Source: Calcarisporiella thermophila CBS 279.70 (lineage: Eukaryota; Calcarisporiellomycota). Taken from it: 64,000 nt of DNA. Every line of letters starts with the position of its first letter. Positions within the stretch are counted from its first letter, which is position 1. The stretch covers positions 583,474-647,473 of the forward strand of contig NW_027192202.1 in the NCBI RefSeq assembly GCF_041956535.1, in the 5' to 3' direction. Position numbers and translations under genes: made by a program. Shown in pieces: positions 11,216 to 22,959 of this stretch. The notes under the pieces were generated by a model. The model saw only the letters and a program-made list of their open reading frames with translations. It had not been told where the DNA came from and ran no database searches.

Positions 11216-13404
11216 AGTCTACACATTAATATACTGCCTCTGCTTTTTATGAGATCAATGAAAAGAAACAAGGCGAGGATGATGAAGTGTAAGACTCGGT
11301 CGTCTAGACGATAAACGATTGAGTGTAAAGAGCAAACTGAAATGAATAGAAGAATGAAAGGGAGGAGATGTAGAGATTATTCATGGAAGAATAATCGATG
11401 AAAGGAATGTATACACAGGTGGGAAAAGAGAGGAAAGAGAATATCCTGATTGCCGTTAGCTACACTTGGATGTATTCGCGTCGCTGGTAGCACAGATCGT
11501 TTGGCCATCCCAATAAGGAGATTAGGAGGAAAAAGAGTTTTAAAAAGCAGGGATCCAAGCCTCCAAAAAACAGGTTATCTATCTAGCAATATTCCCTTAT
11601 AATTCGCAGCCTACTCGTACCAGGTTTTTTTCGATTTGTTTGTAATAATTGTTTGCTGCACAGTGCTGCATTTTCTCTCGGATATGAAATAGCCAATATC
11701 AGCATCGCCTATGAAAACAGATCGTAAAACCCGATTAGGATCAGCCGAAAATATTAAAAAACCACTATGTCCAAAAAGAAATCAAAGTAGAAATTGCAGA
11801 TAACCCTCCTCTATTCGAGAAGCCGTGCCTTCAGATAAAGACGATTCTCTTGATGTGAATAGAGAATACAAGCTTTAGCCAACAGATGTCGGCATCTAAG
11901 CTGTCCATAAAATTGAAAGGTTTGCATCTGAACTGAGCGTTTGCAAGTGCAAACACGACGATCGGACATTTACTGAGTAGAGTACATTGACATTGTTGAG
12001 TCACCAGCTCAGAGAGATGCTTACGTGCAGGATTCAATAGCTCGTGCATTGCGTAAATTCAAGTTAACTGTAGGTGTATAGAAACGTTGGCAGTTTTGAT
12101 CAAATTTTGATAGGCAGCGTTTGGCTACCTTCCTAATTATCTGAATTGTCAAATTTTATTACTTGCAGATACATACTGACGTAACTTGGTGAATAGGATT
12201 AGTAATTACTGCAAAACGTCGTAAAGCAACTATAAGACCTGTGAATAGGACACCTTAAAAATGCTATGTATTCACCAGGTTCATAGGGATTATCTACTTC
12301 GCTTAGACCGTTTAAATATTCAATGCGTGCTTGGAAAGCAATATCTCAAGGTGAATTATCTATGTTTTCCGATTTTGAAACGAAAAGTAGACAAATATCA
12401 ACCACTTTATAAAACAACATAGTACTGTAATATAACGACGGAAAAAGCAGTCTCAATATTCACACTAACAACATTACTGACAAAATGCCTCCTGTAATGA
12501 AAATATGAACGATTATATTATTACTCGAATTCATCTCTGCCACTTTCTTCGTTCCAATGCTCCAAGATAAAACCCCAATTATTTGTATTAGATCATTTAT
12601 TGATATGAATGTAAAGCCTCGATACGTTCTTTCAAACAACTTAGTAGAATCACTACACTATAACCACACTTTAATTAATTGTAATATTTGCATTTTATGT
12701 GGCCAATATATTTGCTCATTGTTTCTTAAGCTAACAAAATTTGACGTAATTATTAAATTTACGTGGCTTATTCCCTTCGTTGGGTAGTTAGAAAATTCTA
12801 ATAGGTTCGATTGAATAATTTTCAAACTGCAGCAAATCATACCCGTGTGACAATACCTAGATCTTGAAGTAGAAAACAAGGAATGGGAGCACGATAATAA
12901 CAGAAGAACCTAGACTCAGGTTTAAACTGCCTCTATTAGATTGATCCCATAATAATACGGAAACAATGCGCCGAAAATATGGGCAAAGCTTTCAAATTAT
13001 CTGATCAATCAGAGAAAAATACCCCAATAATAGACATCCTCTCTGAATTTCGTGAGAGATGCTTAAGGAGTTATGCAATACACAAGTATTCTTCCCAATA
13101 CATAATTCAGTATGAATTCATCTCCGGTGTGAAAAGTGAAAGGTTGAAGAAAGACGCAGCGTTTTCTAGAAATCAAGAATAGAAAGATTCCAACTCTTAT
13201 CAGATCAAGAATGCAAGTGTGGCGAAGAACCTGAATGGTGAAACCAAGCCCCGGTAGAATTCTAATAGGGTTACGAAGGAAATATCCATACACATGGTGT
13301 CAATGATTGGCCAAAATTCTCTGCTGAAAACGAGCAATGTATTTGTATAAATAAGGGGCGAATTGCTTGCGATCCTTGTGTATATCTTTATTATTTGATA
13401 TAGA
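11216..13404. other. Long AT-rich intergenic region
   Basis: About 2.2 kb between the RasGEF start and the first auxin carrier. Short frames at 11831-12049 (-), 12557-12787 (+), 12979-13182 (+) and 13063-13293 (-) look random. No tRNA, repeat or transposon structure was seen. The right end contains a TATA-like element listed separately. Confidence 0.5.
13346..13356 (+). promoter_or_regulatory. TATA-like element upstream of the first auxin carrier gene
   Basis: TATAAATAAGG lies 49 bases before the ATG at 13405. Position and sequence suit a fungal core promoter; there is no other evidence. Confidence 0.35.
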
Positions 13405-14941
13405 ATGAGTTTTATCATTTATGCAATTGCCGCTTCACAGGTGTTGTAGCTAACTAGATCTGCTCCATATTCTGTTTCCTTCCTAATACTTCTACCCTTC
13501 TCTTAGGCAATCTGCCAAGTCCTGATCATGGTTGCCGCCGGCAACCTGCTGGCACGAAAAGGCTTCCTGACTAAAGAGAATCAAAAAGTAAGTATTCTAG
13601 ACGTAACATCAATTTTTCGAACTTGAAGCTTTAGCGCTCACATTGCTCTAGGTTCTTTCAAAAGTCAACTTGTATCTGTTCACTCCATGTCTCTTGTTCT
13701 CTAAAATGGCCTATGTTCTTTCGCCTCAAAAATTCCTAGCATACTGGCCCATCCCACTGTTCTATTTCGGTTTTTTAGTAATCAGCTGGTTTTTCTCACA
13801 GCTAGGATCTAAAATTATGCGATTTTCTCCTTCGCAGACCAACTTTTGTACTGCTGCAATTATATTCTCTAATGCCAACAGCTTGCCTATTGCAATAATG
13901 CAAAGTCTAGCTTGGAGTAAAGCTGGAGAAATTCTCCAATGGATTGAGGACGATGATCAGGATGATGTAGCAGCTCGGTAACATTCTGTCTTAAATTTTG
14001 CCTTTGCTAACTTATACTAAATTTCCTTCTTATACATACTCAATAGGTGTATCTCTTACATTCTTTTTTTCGCAATTTTCGGAAACATTGTGCGCTGGTC
14101 TTATGGATATCGGCTGATTGCCAGTAGCAAATATCCAGAGGATGAAGAGCATCTCCCAAGTTCTATTCCTCCTATAGTACCGGAGATGCTGTGCCCTTCT
14201 GATAGTTTTAACAGTGAAAGCGATGAAAGTGGATATAGAATGCCTACGCCTAACAGCTCAACCAGCACTGTATACGCTCAGGACGATTATTTTGCATCCA
14301 AGCATGGTGAGGTTGATTCAATTTGTGAGGAAACCCCGCTCCTCCATAACGTCAAACCAGAATATTCACACGGTCGGAAGGGTGTGAGCATTATCAAGCA
14401 AGGCTATCAGATCTTCATTAAGGTTATGTCCCCTCCTCTGTGGGCAGCGTCGTGTGCGCTTGTCGTAGGGTTGATTTCCCCACTCAAACATATCTTTTTT
14501 GATCGCTCCACTTTCGTTTATGCGAGCTTTACTCGAGCCCTAGAAGCATTGGGTGGGGCTGCGATCCCAGTCATTCTTGTATGTTTGGGCGCTCAAATGA
14601 CTGATCTATCTAGTACTCGTCGGTCTGAAAAGTCACCAGTACTGCCCTTTATTATCGCAATTCGGCAATTTCTGATACCCCTGCTCGTATTTCCGCTTGT
14701 CCTTTTCTTTATTCGCACTGTAAATACCCCTCTTGCCACCGACCCTGCCTTTGTCGTAACCATGATCGTGCTAGGAAGTGCACCAACTGCAATTAATCTT
14801 GTTCAAATATGCATGGCGGAACAAAAGTTTGAGGCAGAGATGTCACGACTGCTTTTCTGGGCGTATTGTGTGTTCACAGTGCCACTTATGACTATCATTG
14901 TAATGCTATCCCTATATATAGTCAAAACCTTAGAATTGTAA
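13405..14941 (+). CDS. Auxin efflux carrier (PIN-like / Ecm3-type) family transporter, copy 1
   Basis: Exons 13405-13440, 13507-13587, 13652-13977 and 14047-14941 join in phase to 445 residues. The first exon codes 12 residues (MSFIIYAIAASQ). Two blocks of membrane helices flank a hydrophilic acidic/Ser loop at about residues 175-265. Family hallmarks are the N-terminal KVNLYLFTPCLLFSKMA, IIFSNANSLPIA, and the C-terminal FVVTMIVLGSAPTAINLVQ segment. Family knowledge: fungal members of the auxin efflux carrier superfamily (yeast Ecm3-like) are ER or plasma membrane proteins whose substrates are mostly unproven, so auxin transport should not be assumed. It is followed 724 bp downstream by a paralogue with the same exon sizes for exons 1-3, evidence of tandem duplication. 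Confidence 0.9.
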
Positions 14942-15665
14942 GAAACCTCACCTTTTTTGATGTTTTGTTTGGAATTCGTCCCATCCTCTTGCAAATATTT
15001 CGCCTCTGTTTTTCTTTTTCATCACTATATTTCATCATATCAGTTTAATTTTGTCAAGTCTCGGGGCTTATTCACTCGAATCTCGGTATCAAAATTATTA
15101 ATTTCAAGTTTATTAAAAGTTTATCCTTTGTTTTCTAGAAACCGAACTTTTAGAAGGGCTTCGAGATAAATCGGGAAGGATGGAATTGATATCCTTCTTC
15201 AATTATGCCGGCTTGTTATCTCGCCTTGAAAGCCAATCGGATTAGCGAACGGGCACCACGCACTCATTTAAGGGTTTAGTTAGTGTAAAACAATCGATCG
15301 GGGATCTGCCATTTTAAGCTGAATCCATGGATCCATGTGAAGCGCATCTGCTAAAATTGGATCTTGCTTAAGGGCCGAGCGAAATTGCGTTGTTTCACAA
15401 ATCCCTATTTATTTTCTTGCAATCGAGGTAATTGACGCAGGGGTCTTATAAGGATGGCTCAATACCAATTATCCTTCATAAGCAAACATATGGGGAATAG
15501 ACATATAGAAAAATAGTAAGGGGAGATAAAGCGATGTCCATGATGTTTGCAGTTCATACTCAGTGAAACCTCCGAGCCGGGAAGTCGACCCACGCATATT
15601 TATACTTCAATCAATGTCTATCGAAATTCTCTTGCATTCCTCCTTCTTTTTCTTCACAATAGAAT
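14942..15665. other. Spacer between the tandem auxin carrier genes
   Basis: AT-rich, with no coding signal. It should contain the 3' end of copy 1 and the promoter of copy 2; an ATATTTATACTT stretch at about 15597 is a weak TATA candidate. Confidence 0.45.
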
Positions 15666-17207
15666 ATGAGTTTTCTTGCATATACGCTAGCAGCTGTACA
15701 AGTAAGTATTCTTCGACTCCTCGGGGTGAAGAAACAGTTTGATTCAACCTCTACTTTTTCAGGCACTATGTCAAGTCGTGATCATGGTTGCTGGCGGCCA
15801 TTTGCTGGCGCGCAAAGGGTTTCTCTCAAAGGGGAATCAGAAGGTGAACATTTTTCAAGTCTTACTTTAGGTACATTATCATCATATTTACTTTCTGTGC
15901 TTAGGTTCTTTCCAATATCAATATCTATCTCTTCACTCCTTGTCTACTCTTCACAAAAATGGCACAGGTCCTATCGCTCGAAAAATTTCTAGAGTTCTGG
16001 CCTATTCCCGTGATATACTTTGCGTTCTTGCTATGCAGCTGGACAGTCGCGCAATTGGGCGGTCGCCTATTACGCTTTACTCCCTCCCAGATCAAATTCT
16101 GTACTGCCGCTATTATTTTTTCAAATTCGAATAATCTACCCATTGCGTTGATGCAGAGTCTGGCATTTAGCAAAGCGGGGGAAATCTTAATGAGGGACGG
16201 GGATGTAAACCAGGAAGAAATAGAAGCACGGTAATATTCATTATTCAGGATAGAGATTTTAAATGAAGTTTTTGACTCTGGCTTTTGATCAAATTAGGAG
16301 TATATCTTACATTCTCTTTTTCGCAATTTTCGGGAACATTTTGCGGTGGTCATATGGATACAGTCTAATCTCAGCAGAGAAAAAATCTCCTGATGAGCAG
16401 GATGCCACCCCAGAGCAAACACTACCGGTAGCAAGCAGTGGATTAACTGCAACCCCAGCAAGCTCTCAGGACACACTAACAATATTTGTTGAGGAGAAAA
16501 ACAAGAACACTACTGATGTTGAGACCGGCAGTTTGAACACCGCCTGCCTAGACGAAGACAATTTCGCCAATGATAGTAGCAGGAAGGGTATATACCGGCG
16601 ATTTGTTTCGAATGGAAAGCATTTGCTCTCAAGATATCAAGAGAAGATACCAGCCCCACTGAAAAAAGTGACTAAGGGCTTTTTCGACTTTATGACTGCT
16701 CCATTGTGGACTGTGGTTATTGCACTTATCGTCGGCCTTACCCCCCCGCTTAAAGACTTCTTTTTCAACAAATCTTCATTCGTCTATGGGAGTTTCACTA
16801 AAGCATTAGATGAACTTGGCGCTGCATCCATTCCTCTTATTCTTGTTGGTCTTGGCGCTCAAATGACTGGCCTATCACTTAAATCGCAAGGGGGAAATGC
16901 TGCACTGCTTCGTTTTGTCATAGTGACTAGACAATTTCTCATGCCTCTGTTCGTATTCCCGCTTATGCTACTATTTGTGCGTGTAGTGCATACTCCACTT
17001 GCGTCTGATCCTGCTTTTGTTGTAACTATGATTGTACTTGGTTGTGCACCGACTGCGATAAATTTGGTGCAAATCTGTATGGCGGAGCAACAGTTCGAAG
17101 AGGAGATGTCGAAAATTCTCTTTTGGTCATACTGCGTATTCGGTGTACCTATAATGGTTGCAGTTGTCATGATGTCTCTGTGGATGGTTAGCATTTTGCA
17201 ACTATAG
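15666..17207 (+). CDS. Auxin efflux carrier (PIN-like / Ecm3-type) family transporter, copy 2
   Basis: Exons 15666-15701, 15763-15843, 15905-16230 and 16298-17207 give 450 residues. Exons 1, 2 and 3 have exactly the same lengths (36, 81, 326 nt) and phases as in copy 1. Membrane segments are well conserved between the two copies (NIYLFTPCLLFTKMAQVLS, IIFSNSNNLPIALMQSLAF, FVVTMIVLGCAPTAINLVQ). The central cytosolic loop (about 175-275) has diverged strongly and differs in length, which suggests that regulation rather than transport has changed. Substrate unknown, as for copy 1. Confidence 0.9.
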
Positions 17208-18032
17208 TAGTTTCAAATTCTAGAAATTTTTGTATTTTTTTTTCATATCGTTTCTACACTTTGTTTTTGAAAACTTCTATTTATTTATGCATTTTATATA
17301 TCTTATACATATATACACCTGCAAGCATTGTATTTATCTCTAATCAATAAAATTTATATGACTTGATGTCAAAACACCTATAGAAATCATAAATATTTGT
17401 AATTGTCCAATACGAGGAATTAATTTCATTGAAATGAAAACTTCAGGCAGCCTTATCATCAACCCAAAGCTTTATCTAAACGATGGGTATGAAGCCGGGT
17501 CACCGGAGCTTTTCTATATGGATTGCATTATGGTGATCCTTAGCTAACAAATATTTAGTACTTCCTATCATGGGATTTCTCATGTTGATACGCTTACTAA
17601 AACTTGGGTGGCAAGGGGAATAGAGCTCCTTGTATTTTAAACACCGAAGAGGGTACTGATATTCATCAACTTTAATATAATATGGACTTGTAATATAAGA
17701 GCAAGGAAAATTAATTCAATGGATCGCGGAACAGTGAAGGAAACTCAACATACCTTGAAGAGCGTAATCAGAGAAGAGGGTCTTGAGCGATTTGCTCAAA
17801 GGCTTAATATCACATTCCTCTCGGTTATATTTATATCCCTTACTGGCCAATCAAAATTATCCTGCATGATGAAGTAGAGGGAAAATAGTAGAAAACTTCA
17901 TATCGTTTATTCTTAAATGGATGTAATTAGTAGAAAAATAATTCAATGAGTAACTATGAAGTTGTATGCTATTCTGCATAGATCTAACTCTCCAATGCAT
18001 CTGTTTTTCAAAGCCCAGATCAACAGAAAATT
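17208..18032. other. Intergenic region
   Basis: 3' region of auxin carrier copy 2, with a polyadenylation-type AATAAA at 17346-17351, and the promoter of the AGGF1-like gene. No open frame of note. Confidence 0.5.
17346..17351 (+). terminator. Possible polyadenylation signal for auxin carrier copy 2
   Basis: AATAAA about 140 bases after the stop codon at 17207, in a T-rich 3' region. The motif is common by chance in AT-rich DNA. Confidence 0.3.
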
Positions 18033-19606
18033 ATGACGCAGTACGCGCAATCTTCTACACCATTCAAAAATGAGCAAGACAAAGAGAGGGAGTTTGAGAA
18101 GGAGCTTGATATATATTTAGAGGCACAATGGAATGATCGACGGAGATTATTCAATGAGGATGAGGAAAAATCGGCCCAAAGCTTGGATCCAGCGATGAGA
18201 ATGGGAAATTCGGCTGATTTCCAATATCACCAGCAATCGGCAGCCGATGCAATGACTCGTTCGACTAGTTCAGATGAGAGGCCTGCTAGCTCATCAAAAA
18301 AGAGTAAGAAACGCAAACGTAAATATCCTGTAGATCCAAGTTGGTATCCTCCGCCTGCCGGTTTTCTCCCTTCTGGAGATGAACGGTATTATCATCATCC
18401 AAGGGCAGATACATGGTTCGACCGTAAAACTGCCGAATGGTCTGTTTATGATGGTCGATGGTATCGTGTCATTGAACCATCTACGGTGTATTCTAAGTTA
18501 GGGGCCGTCCTGCGTCTTGTTGTTACTGCATCAAATGTTCTTACTCCAGGTGGTGTAGTTTTGGTGGATGCTGAGGGTATAACAATAGGGAGGGATAGGG
18601 CCTATGCTCGGCGGCTACGATTACCGGAAATGATGACATCGAAGTTCCATTGCCAGATCTATTTTGACCCATGCGCAGCACCTGTGATTTCCGAAGGAAC
18701 CAGTGTAGGGGAAAACGATATAATAACTGCGGAAATGCATGATTGTTTTTTCATTGTTGATGTACGACTCGTACAGTGATTTTATTATTTTCATACCATA
18801 TTTAACGAAGAACTAATATTCGGATTTCCTATCTATAGGTGGGCTCGTCTCATGGCACATACAAGAACGGTATGCGCCTCTCTATCGCAAAAAAATCTAG
18901 TGAACCTTTTCGATTGCAACACCTTGATGAAATATCAATTGGCTCCACCCGCTTTCAATGCCATTTACACCCGCTAGACGAAGATTGCCACGTGTGTCAG
19001 ATACGAGATGGCAACCAAATTAATATAGGGGATGGGGAAAAATCATCGACTACTTCCAACATATCTGAGGATACGTCTTCGCTAGCAACGACCGCACTTA
19101 CAGGATCTCAGATTGTTATGGAAAAACCTCCTGTATTAAATACTACAGCTCTTTGCCAAAAAGAGTCCTTAGAGGCAAAGCGACGAGAAGAAATCCAAAG
19201 ATTGAAAAGAAAATTCCAGATTGAACCAAATGACAAGCCAAAGATTGAGCCCAAAGTCAAAAAGAAGTATATTGATCGAGCGGCATTGAGAAGGGAGCGC
19301 GTTGGTATCGATCCCTATGTGCAAAGTAGAGAATTGCCGGATTCCTCGGAAGATTCAGTAAACCAAGCTGAAACGCCTGGTCCAATTAATACGGGAAATA
19401 TAGGACACCGGATGCTACAGCGAATGGGCTGGGTTCAAGGGCAAAGCTTGGGTACGGGCGGAGGAATATTGGATCCAATTGGTGTGGCGAGAAGAACAGA
19501 TCGTGCTGGATTAGGTGCTGCTAACCAGACAGAATCTCACAAACAAGAGAGTTTCCAAGAAATTACAATGCGTAAAGCAAGAGAGAGATTTATGAGTATG
19601 AAGTAA
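18033..19606 (+). CDS. AGGF1: FHA and G-patch domain protein, AGGF1-like
   Basis: Exons 18033-18761 and 18839-19606 join at phase 0 within the FHA domain to 498 residues. The order is a charged N-terminus, a Lys/Arg tract at about 90-105, an aromatic segment with YYHHPRADTWFDRKTAEWSV that may be OCRE-like, an FHA domain (about 160-285, GRDRAYARRLRLP then GSSHGTYKNG), a coiled Lys/Glu stretch, and a G-patch (about 429-474, GHRMLQRMGWVQGQSLGTGG). The FHA-plus-G-patch order matches angiogenic factor AGGF1 and related nuclear proteins. G-patches activate DEAH helicases and FHA domains bind phosphothreonine, so an RNA-processing role is a reasonable inference. The function of fungal homologues is little known. 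Confidence 0.85.
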
Positions 19607-19827
19607 TAAACCTCATAAATTTCACTGTAATTTCCAGTTATATATAACAATTCTCCTACAAGATATTTCCATTTTATGGCAATTTTGCGAGCAAAAGAAA
19701 CTCTTAAAAAAACAAAGACAAAAATTAAGACTAATGTAGAAAATAGTTTAGACACACAAAAGCAATGGCAAAAATAAATGAAATAAATTTAAAACGAAAA
19801 ATAAAAAACAATAATTGATTTTTGCGC

Positions 19828-22062
19828 TCATGGTTCAAACGGAAGAATGCCAATCTATATATTTTTTTATAAAAATAAGAGCAAGATGAAAATTGTTCTA
19901 CCAAATATGCAAGTAAAAAACGATTTGCTTACTGTTCCAGTGCTAAAACATGCTGCAATCTGATTTCCTTCTGCCCTCCAGCTGACGTCAAAAATGCCGC
20001 CACCAGCATTGTGTCGCCGTAACATCTTACCGTCATCAACTGACCATATAATAACATTTTCGTCGAAGGATCCACTGGCGAGATATCGGCCATCAGGACT
20101 GAAGGATACACAATAAACTGGCTGCACATGCCCTGAAAGTTTATGCAAACAACTGCCTTTTACTGCATCCCACAAACGAATAGAAGAGTCAAAAGAACCA
20201 CTACAATCCAATTCAAATATCAGCAGTGAAATTGGAAAATTTAAGTCAAAGGAGGTTACGTTGCTAAAACACGTGGGCCACTTGGATCTGTAACAGGGCA
20301 CCATTTAATGGTGTATATTTCTAGTTCATGAAGCCGTAGGTCATGTAAGTAACTATCTTGAGCCATTGACCAAATCTGAGAGAAAGATGGTAAAAATTAG
20401 TCAATTGGAAAGAAGAAAGGATAAATACTAATTTTGAGTATACCTTCAAAGTACGATCGTCGGAACAAGAAGCTAGATATTCGCCAAGAGGATCCCATTT
20501 TATTGCATTTACCTCGCCCTATTAATAAAATAGAAGGGATCAAAACAAACGTTAGAAAATCGTTTTCTATAAAGGTATTACTTGATGACCAATAAATTTT
20601 TTAAGCGGCTTATTTCCACCGACACGGCAAACATATATGGCCTGGTCCTGAGAACAGGATGCAAAAGTGTCATTGTCAAGCCAGTCAATGTCCATGACAG
20701 GTTTTTTGTGTAGTGCTAATTGATGTATCGACTCGCCTTTTGACGAATCCCACACTATCACCAGATTATCTGCACTGCCTGTTAATAAGTAATTTCCTTG
20801 TTTATTCCACTTGAGCGCGAAAACTGGACCGCGGTGTAAAGACATAATATGACGCAGTTCACCTAGAAGGAACAACGTGTGAATTTTCATAAATATAAGT
20901 ATTAATAAAAACTGCTACCTCGGATTGTCCAGATCCTTGCTCGACCATCATATGATCCTGTTGCTACAAGGGTACCCGCTGACTATATAATGTTTAGCTT
21001 CTATTAGGAATCACACAAGAAAACTCAATATTCATTAAATTTCTTACATTCCAATCAAGAGTGGTAACATCTTTTTCAGATGCATTGGTAGGTAGATGAC
21101 TTAAGATAATGGGTGTTGAAGGTTCAATATCTGTTGATCCTGGAACTGTCCATATACGCGCTGTTCCATCTCGGGAGCTACAAAATTTGTAAAAGATGAA
21201 TAAACAATGTAATCTATGGTAATGATCTTGAAATGCGTACCCTGTCGCCAAGACAGAAGATACTGATGGATTCCAAGCGCATACGTATACTTCATTGTCA
21301 TGCCCCTTCAACTGAATTATCTCTCCCGCACCGTAATCAAGAGTAGATTGTTTTTCCCCACCATTTACAGACAATGAAGAAAGTGCTGCAGCAGGTGTTT
21401 CCACGTCTTGCGTTACCTCTTTCATCTCCACGTCCTGAACATTCAGAGTGTCTTCAGACCTCTCTGTAACGGTCAGCGGTTGCTCTGTGTCTTCAGGTGG
21501 ATTCTCGTTTTTCTCTGCACGTTGGTGTAATTTTCGCTCTTCTTTCCGGTCCCGTTTTGATTTCCTTATTGTCTCACACTTATGTTCTCTCACAAGATTG
21601 AAAGGATTGTCGCAAGGTCGTGCAGTACCATCCTAGTGAAAATATAGTAAGAAAAAAAAAATTTAAATGAAAATGCTTACTCGCACTTTACCTCATTCAA
21701 GTGTGCTTCCACTTCCATGTACTGAAGCCCTTTCTGTAACACCGTGATTAGAGCTCCTGGCTGAACCTTAGCTGATTTTAACAGATCTGATTTATTAATT
21801 CTTGACTCATGCTGAAACGCAAATGAAGTATGGTTGAAACCTGTGAAAAAATATATATTAATATTTAGTAAATATTATAATAAATTAGAAGTTGAAAAAT
21901 ATATTAAATAAAATATTTGAGAAAGAAGACAGAAAAAAAAAACTTCAAGTATAAGCTGAATTTCATAATGATTATAAGTATATCCATAAGCGCGTGCTAC
22001 ATACCAGATTCTAACAAATATCGATAGATTAAGTAGTTAACTTCTTCACTAGTTAAACTCAT
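19828..22062 (-). CDS. TBL1XR1: TBL1/TBL1XR1-like LisH and WD40 repeat corepressor subunit
   Basis: Ten exons (22062-22005, 21840-21692, 21632-21241, 21177-21048, 20982-20919, 20862-20582, 20518-20444, 20375-20260, 20200-19933, 19854-19828) join in phase to 519 residues, close to human TBL1XR1 (514). A LisH motif opens the protein ([19 protein letters not shown]). An F-box-like segment and a Lys/Glu-rich linker follow, then about eight WD40 repeats (for example [40 protein letters not shown]). Family knowledge: TBL1 and yeast Sif2 are subunits of histone-deacetylase corepressor complexes (SMRT/NCoR, Set3C). The last exon adds nine codons and is the least certain part; reading through instead would stop at TAA 19867. 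The start lies 229 bp from that of PSMG3, a divergent pair. Confidence 0.92.
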
Positions 22063-22291
22063 GATGTGGAATACGATCTATGGCTATATGCCTCGATCTG
22101 GTTAGTGGGCTGGCAGATCTAAATTGTGTATACAATCTTTTATTTTGAAATTTCCGCTCTGTGATATTCTTGTAATTCAATCGCGGATGAGCAGAAGTAA
22201 AATAAAAGTACATCACATAAAAATTCGAATATAAGCCACTCGATTTATACCTATATTTTTATTTTTTTAGAGGATACATATAATATTGCTC
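22063..22291. promoter_or_regulatory. Bidirectional promoter between TBL1-like and PSMG3 genes
   Basis: 229 bp separate two divergent start codons, so both promoters must overlap here. No specific motif is recognised. Confidence 0.5.
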
Positions 22292-22813
22292 ATGGACACG
22301 GATAGTTCGTTTACAGATATACCGAAGCAGCCAGCATTTCCGATTAAAACTCGTCAATTATCGCGTGATATATTGGGTATTCCTACAGATGTAACTATCA
22401 CATCGTTCGTAGACAAAATTTGGATCCTTGTGACTCAGTTGGGCAAAGTCGGGAGTGTGGTATAAATCAATTGCATTAATCAATATTTGATTATTCGCTC
22501 CTAAAATTGGATATAGGTTTATAATACAGTCAATACCCCTGCAAGTGCTTTCATACCAACTGGTTCAGAGGCCATTATCTCATCCTCTTTCCTATTGGGC
22601 TCTTCTACAACGATCAAAGGAGATCTATACAGAGTATATTCTTCACATATAGCTGCTGTGATTGCCTCACAAGCCCCGCACGAAAGGAGACCTATTGTAA
22701 TCGCAATTGCTTTAAAAGAGGAAGAAAATGAAATGAAAGATGGGGATTACGAGCTGAGTAAACGAAAGATGATTGAGATAGTGGAATTGATAAAGGAAGG
22801 TCGGGTTTGGTAA
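22292..22813 (+). CDS. PSMG3: Proteasome assembly chaperone 3 (PAC3/PSMG3, yeast Irc25/Poc3)
   Basis: Exons 22292-22459 and 22517-22813 join at phase 0 to 154 residues, close to the usual 120-180. The pattern of PSMG3 is visible: an early Cys/Ile strand (ILGIPTDVTITSF), VDKIWILVTQLGKVGSV, SSSFLLGSSTTI, VYSSHIAAVIASQAP, RRPIVIAIALKE and a final VELIKEGRVW helix ending. Family knowledge: PAC3 pairs with PAC4 and promotes formation of the 20S proteasome alpha ring. No PAC4 partner is seen in the window. An AATAAA follows 24 bases after the stop. Confidence 0.82.
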
Positions 22814-22836
22814 ATGATGTTTGATTGGGATTTTTG

Positions 22837-22842
22837 AATAAA
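22837..22842 (+). terminator. Possible polyadenylation signal of PSMG3
   Basis: AATAAA 24 bases after the PSMG3 stop, in the short space before the convergent CYP51 3' end. Confidence 0.4.
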
Positions 22843-22959
22843 AGTCAATACTGTATTTTATTAAATATAAAATTTTAGAAGCATTATTAAAGAAGTACGT
22901 CTAATAGGTGAAGATATAATAAATCCAAAGAACAATATAAAATGTTCGCGTGCTTAACC

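Noticed and set aside
12557-13293. Several 65-76-codon frames in the spacer before the auxin carriers
   Set aside because: They overlap each other in different frames and have a composition expected from AT-rich random sequence.
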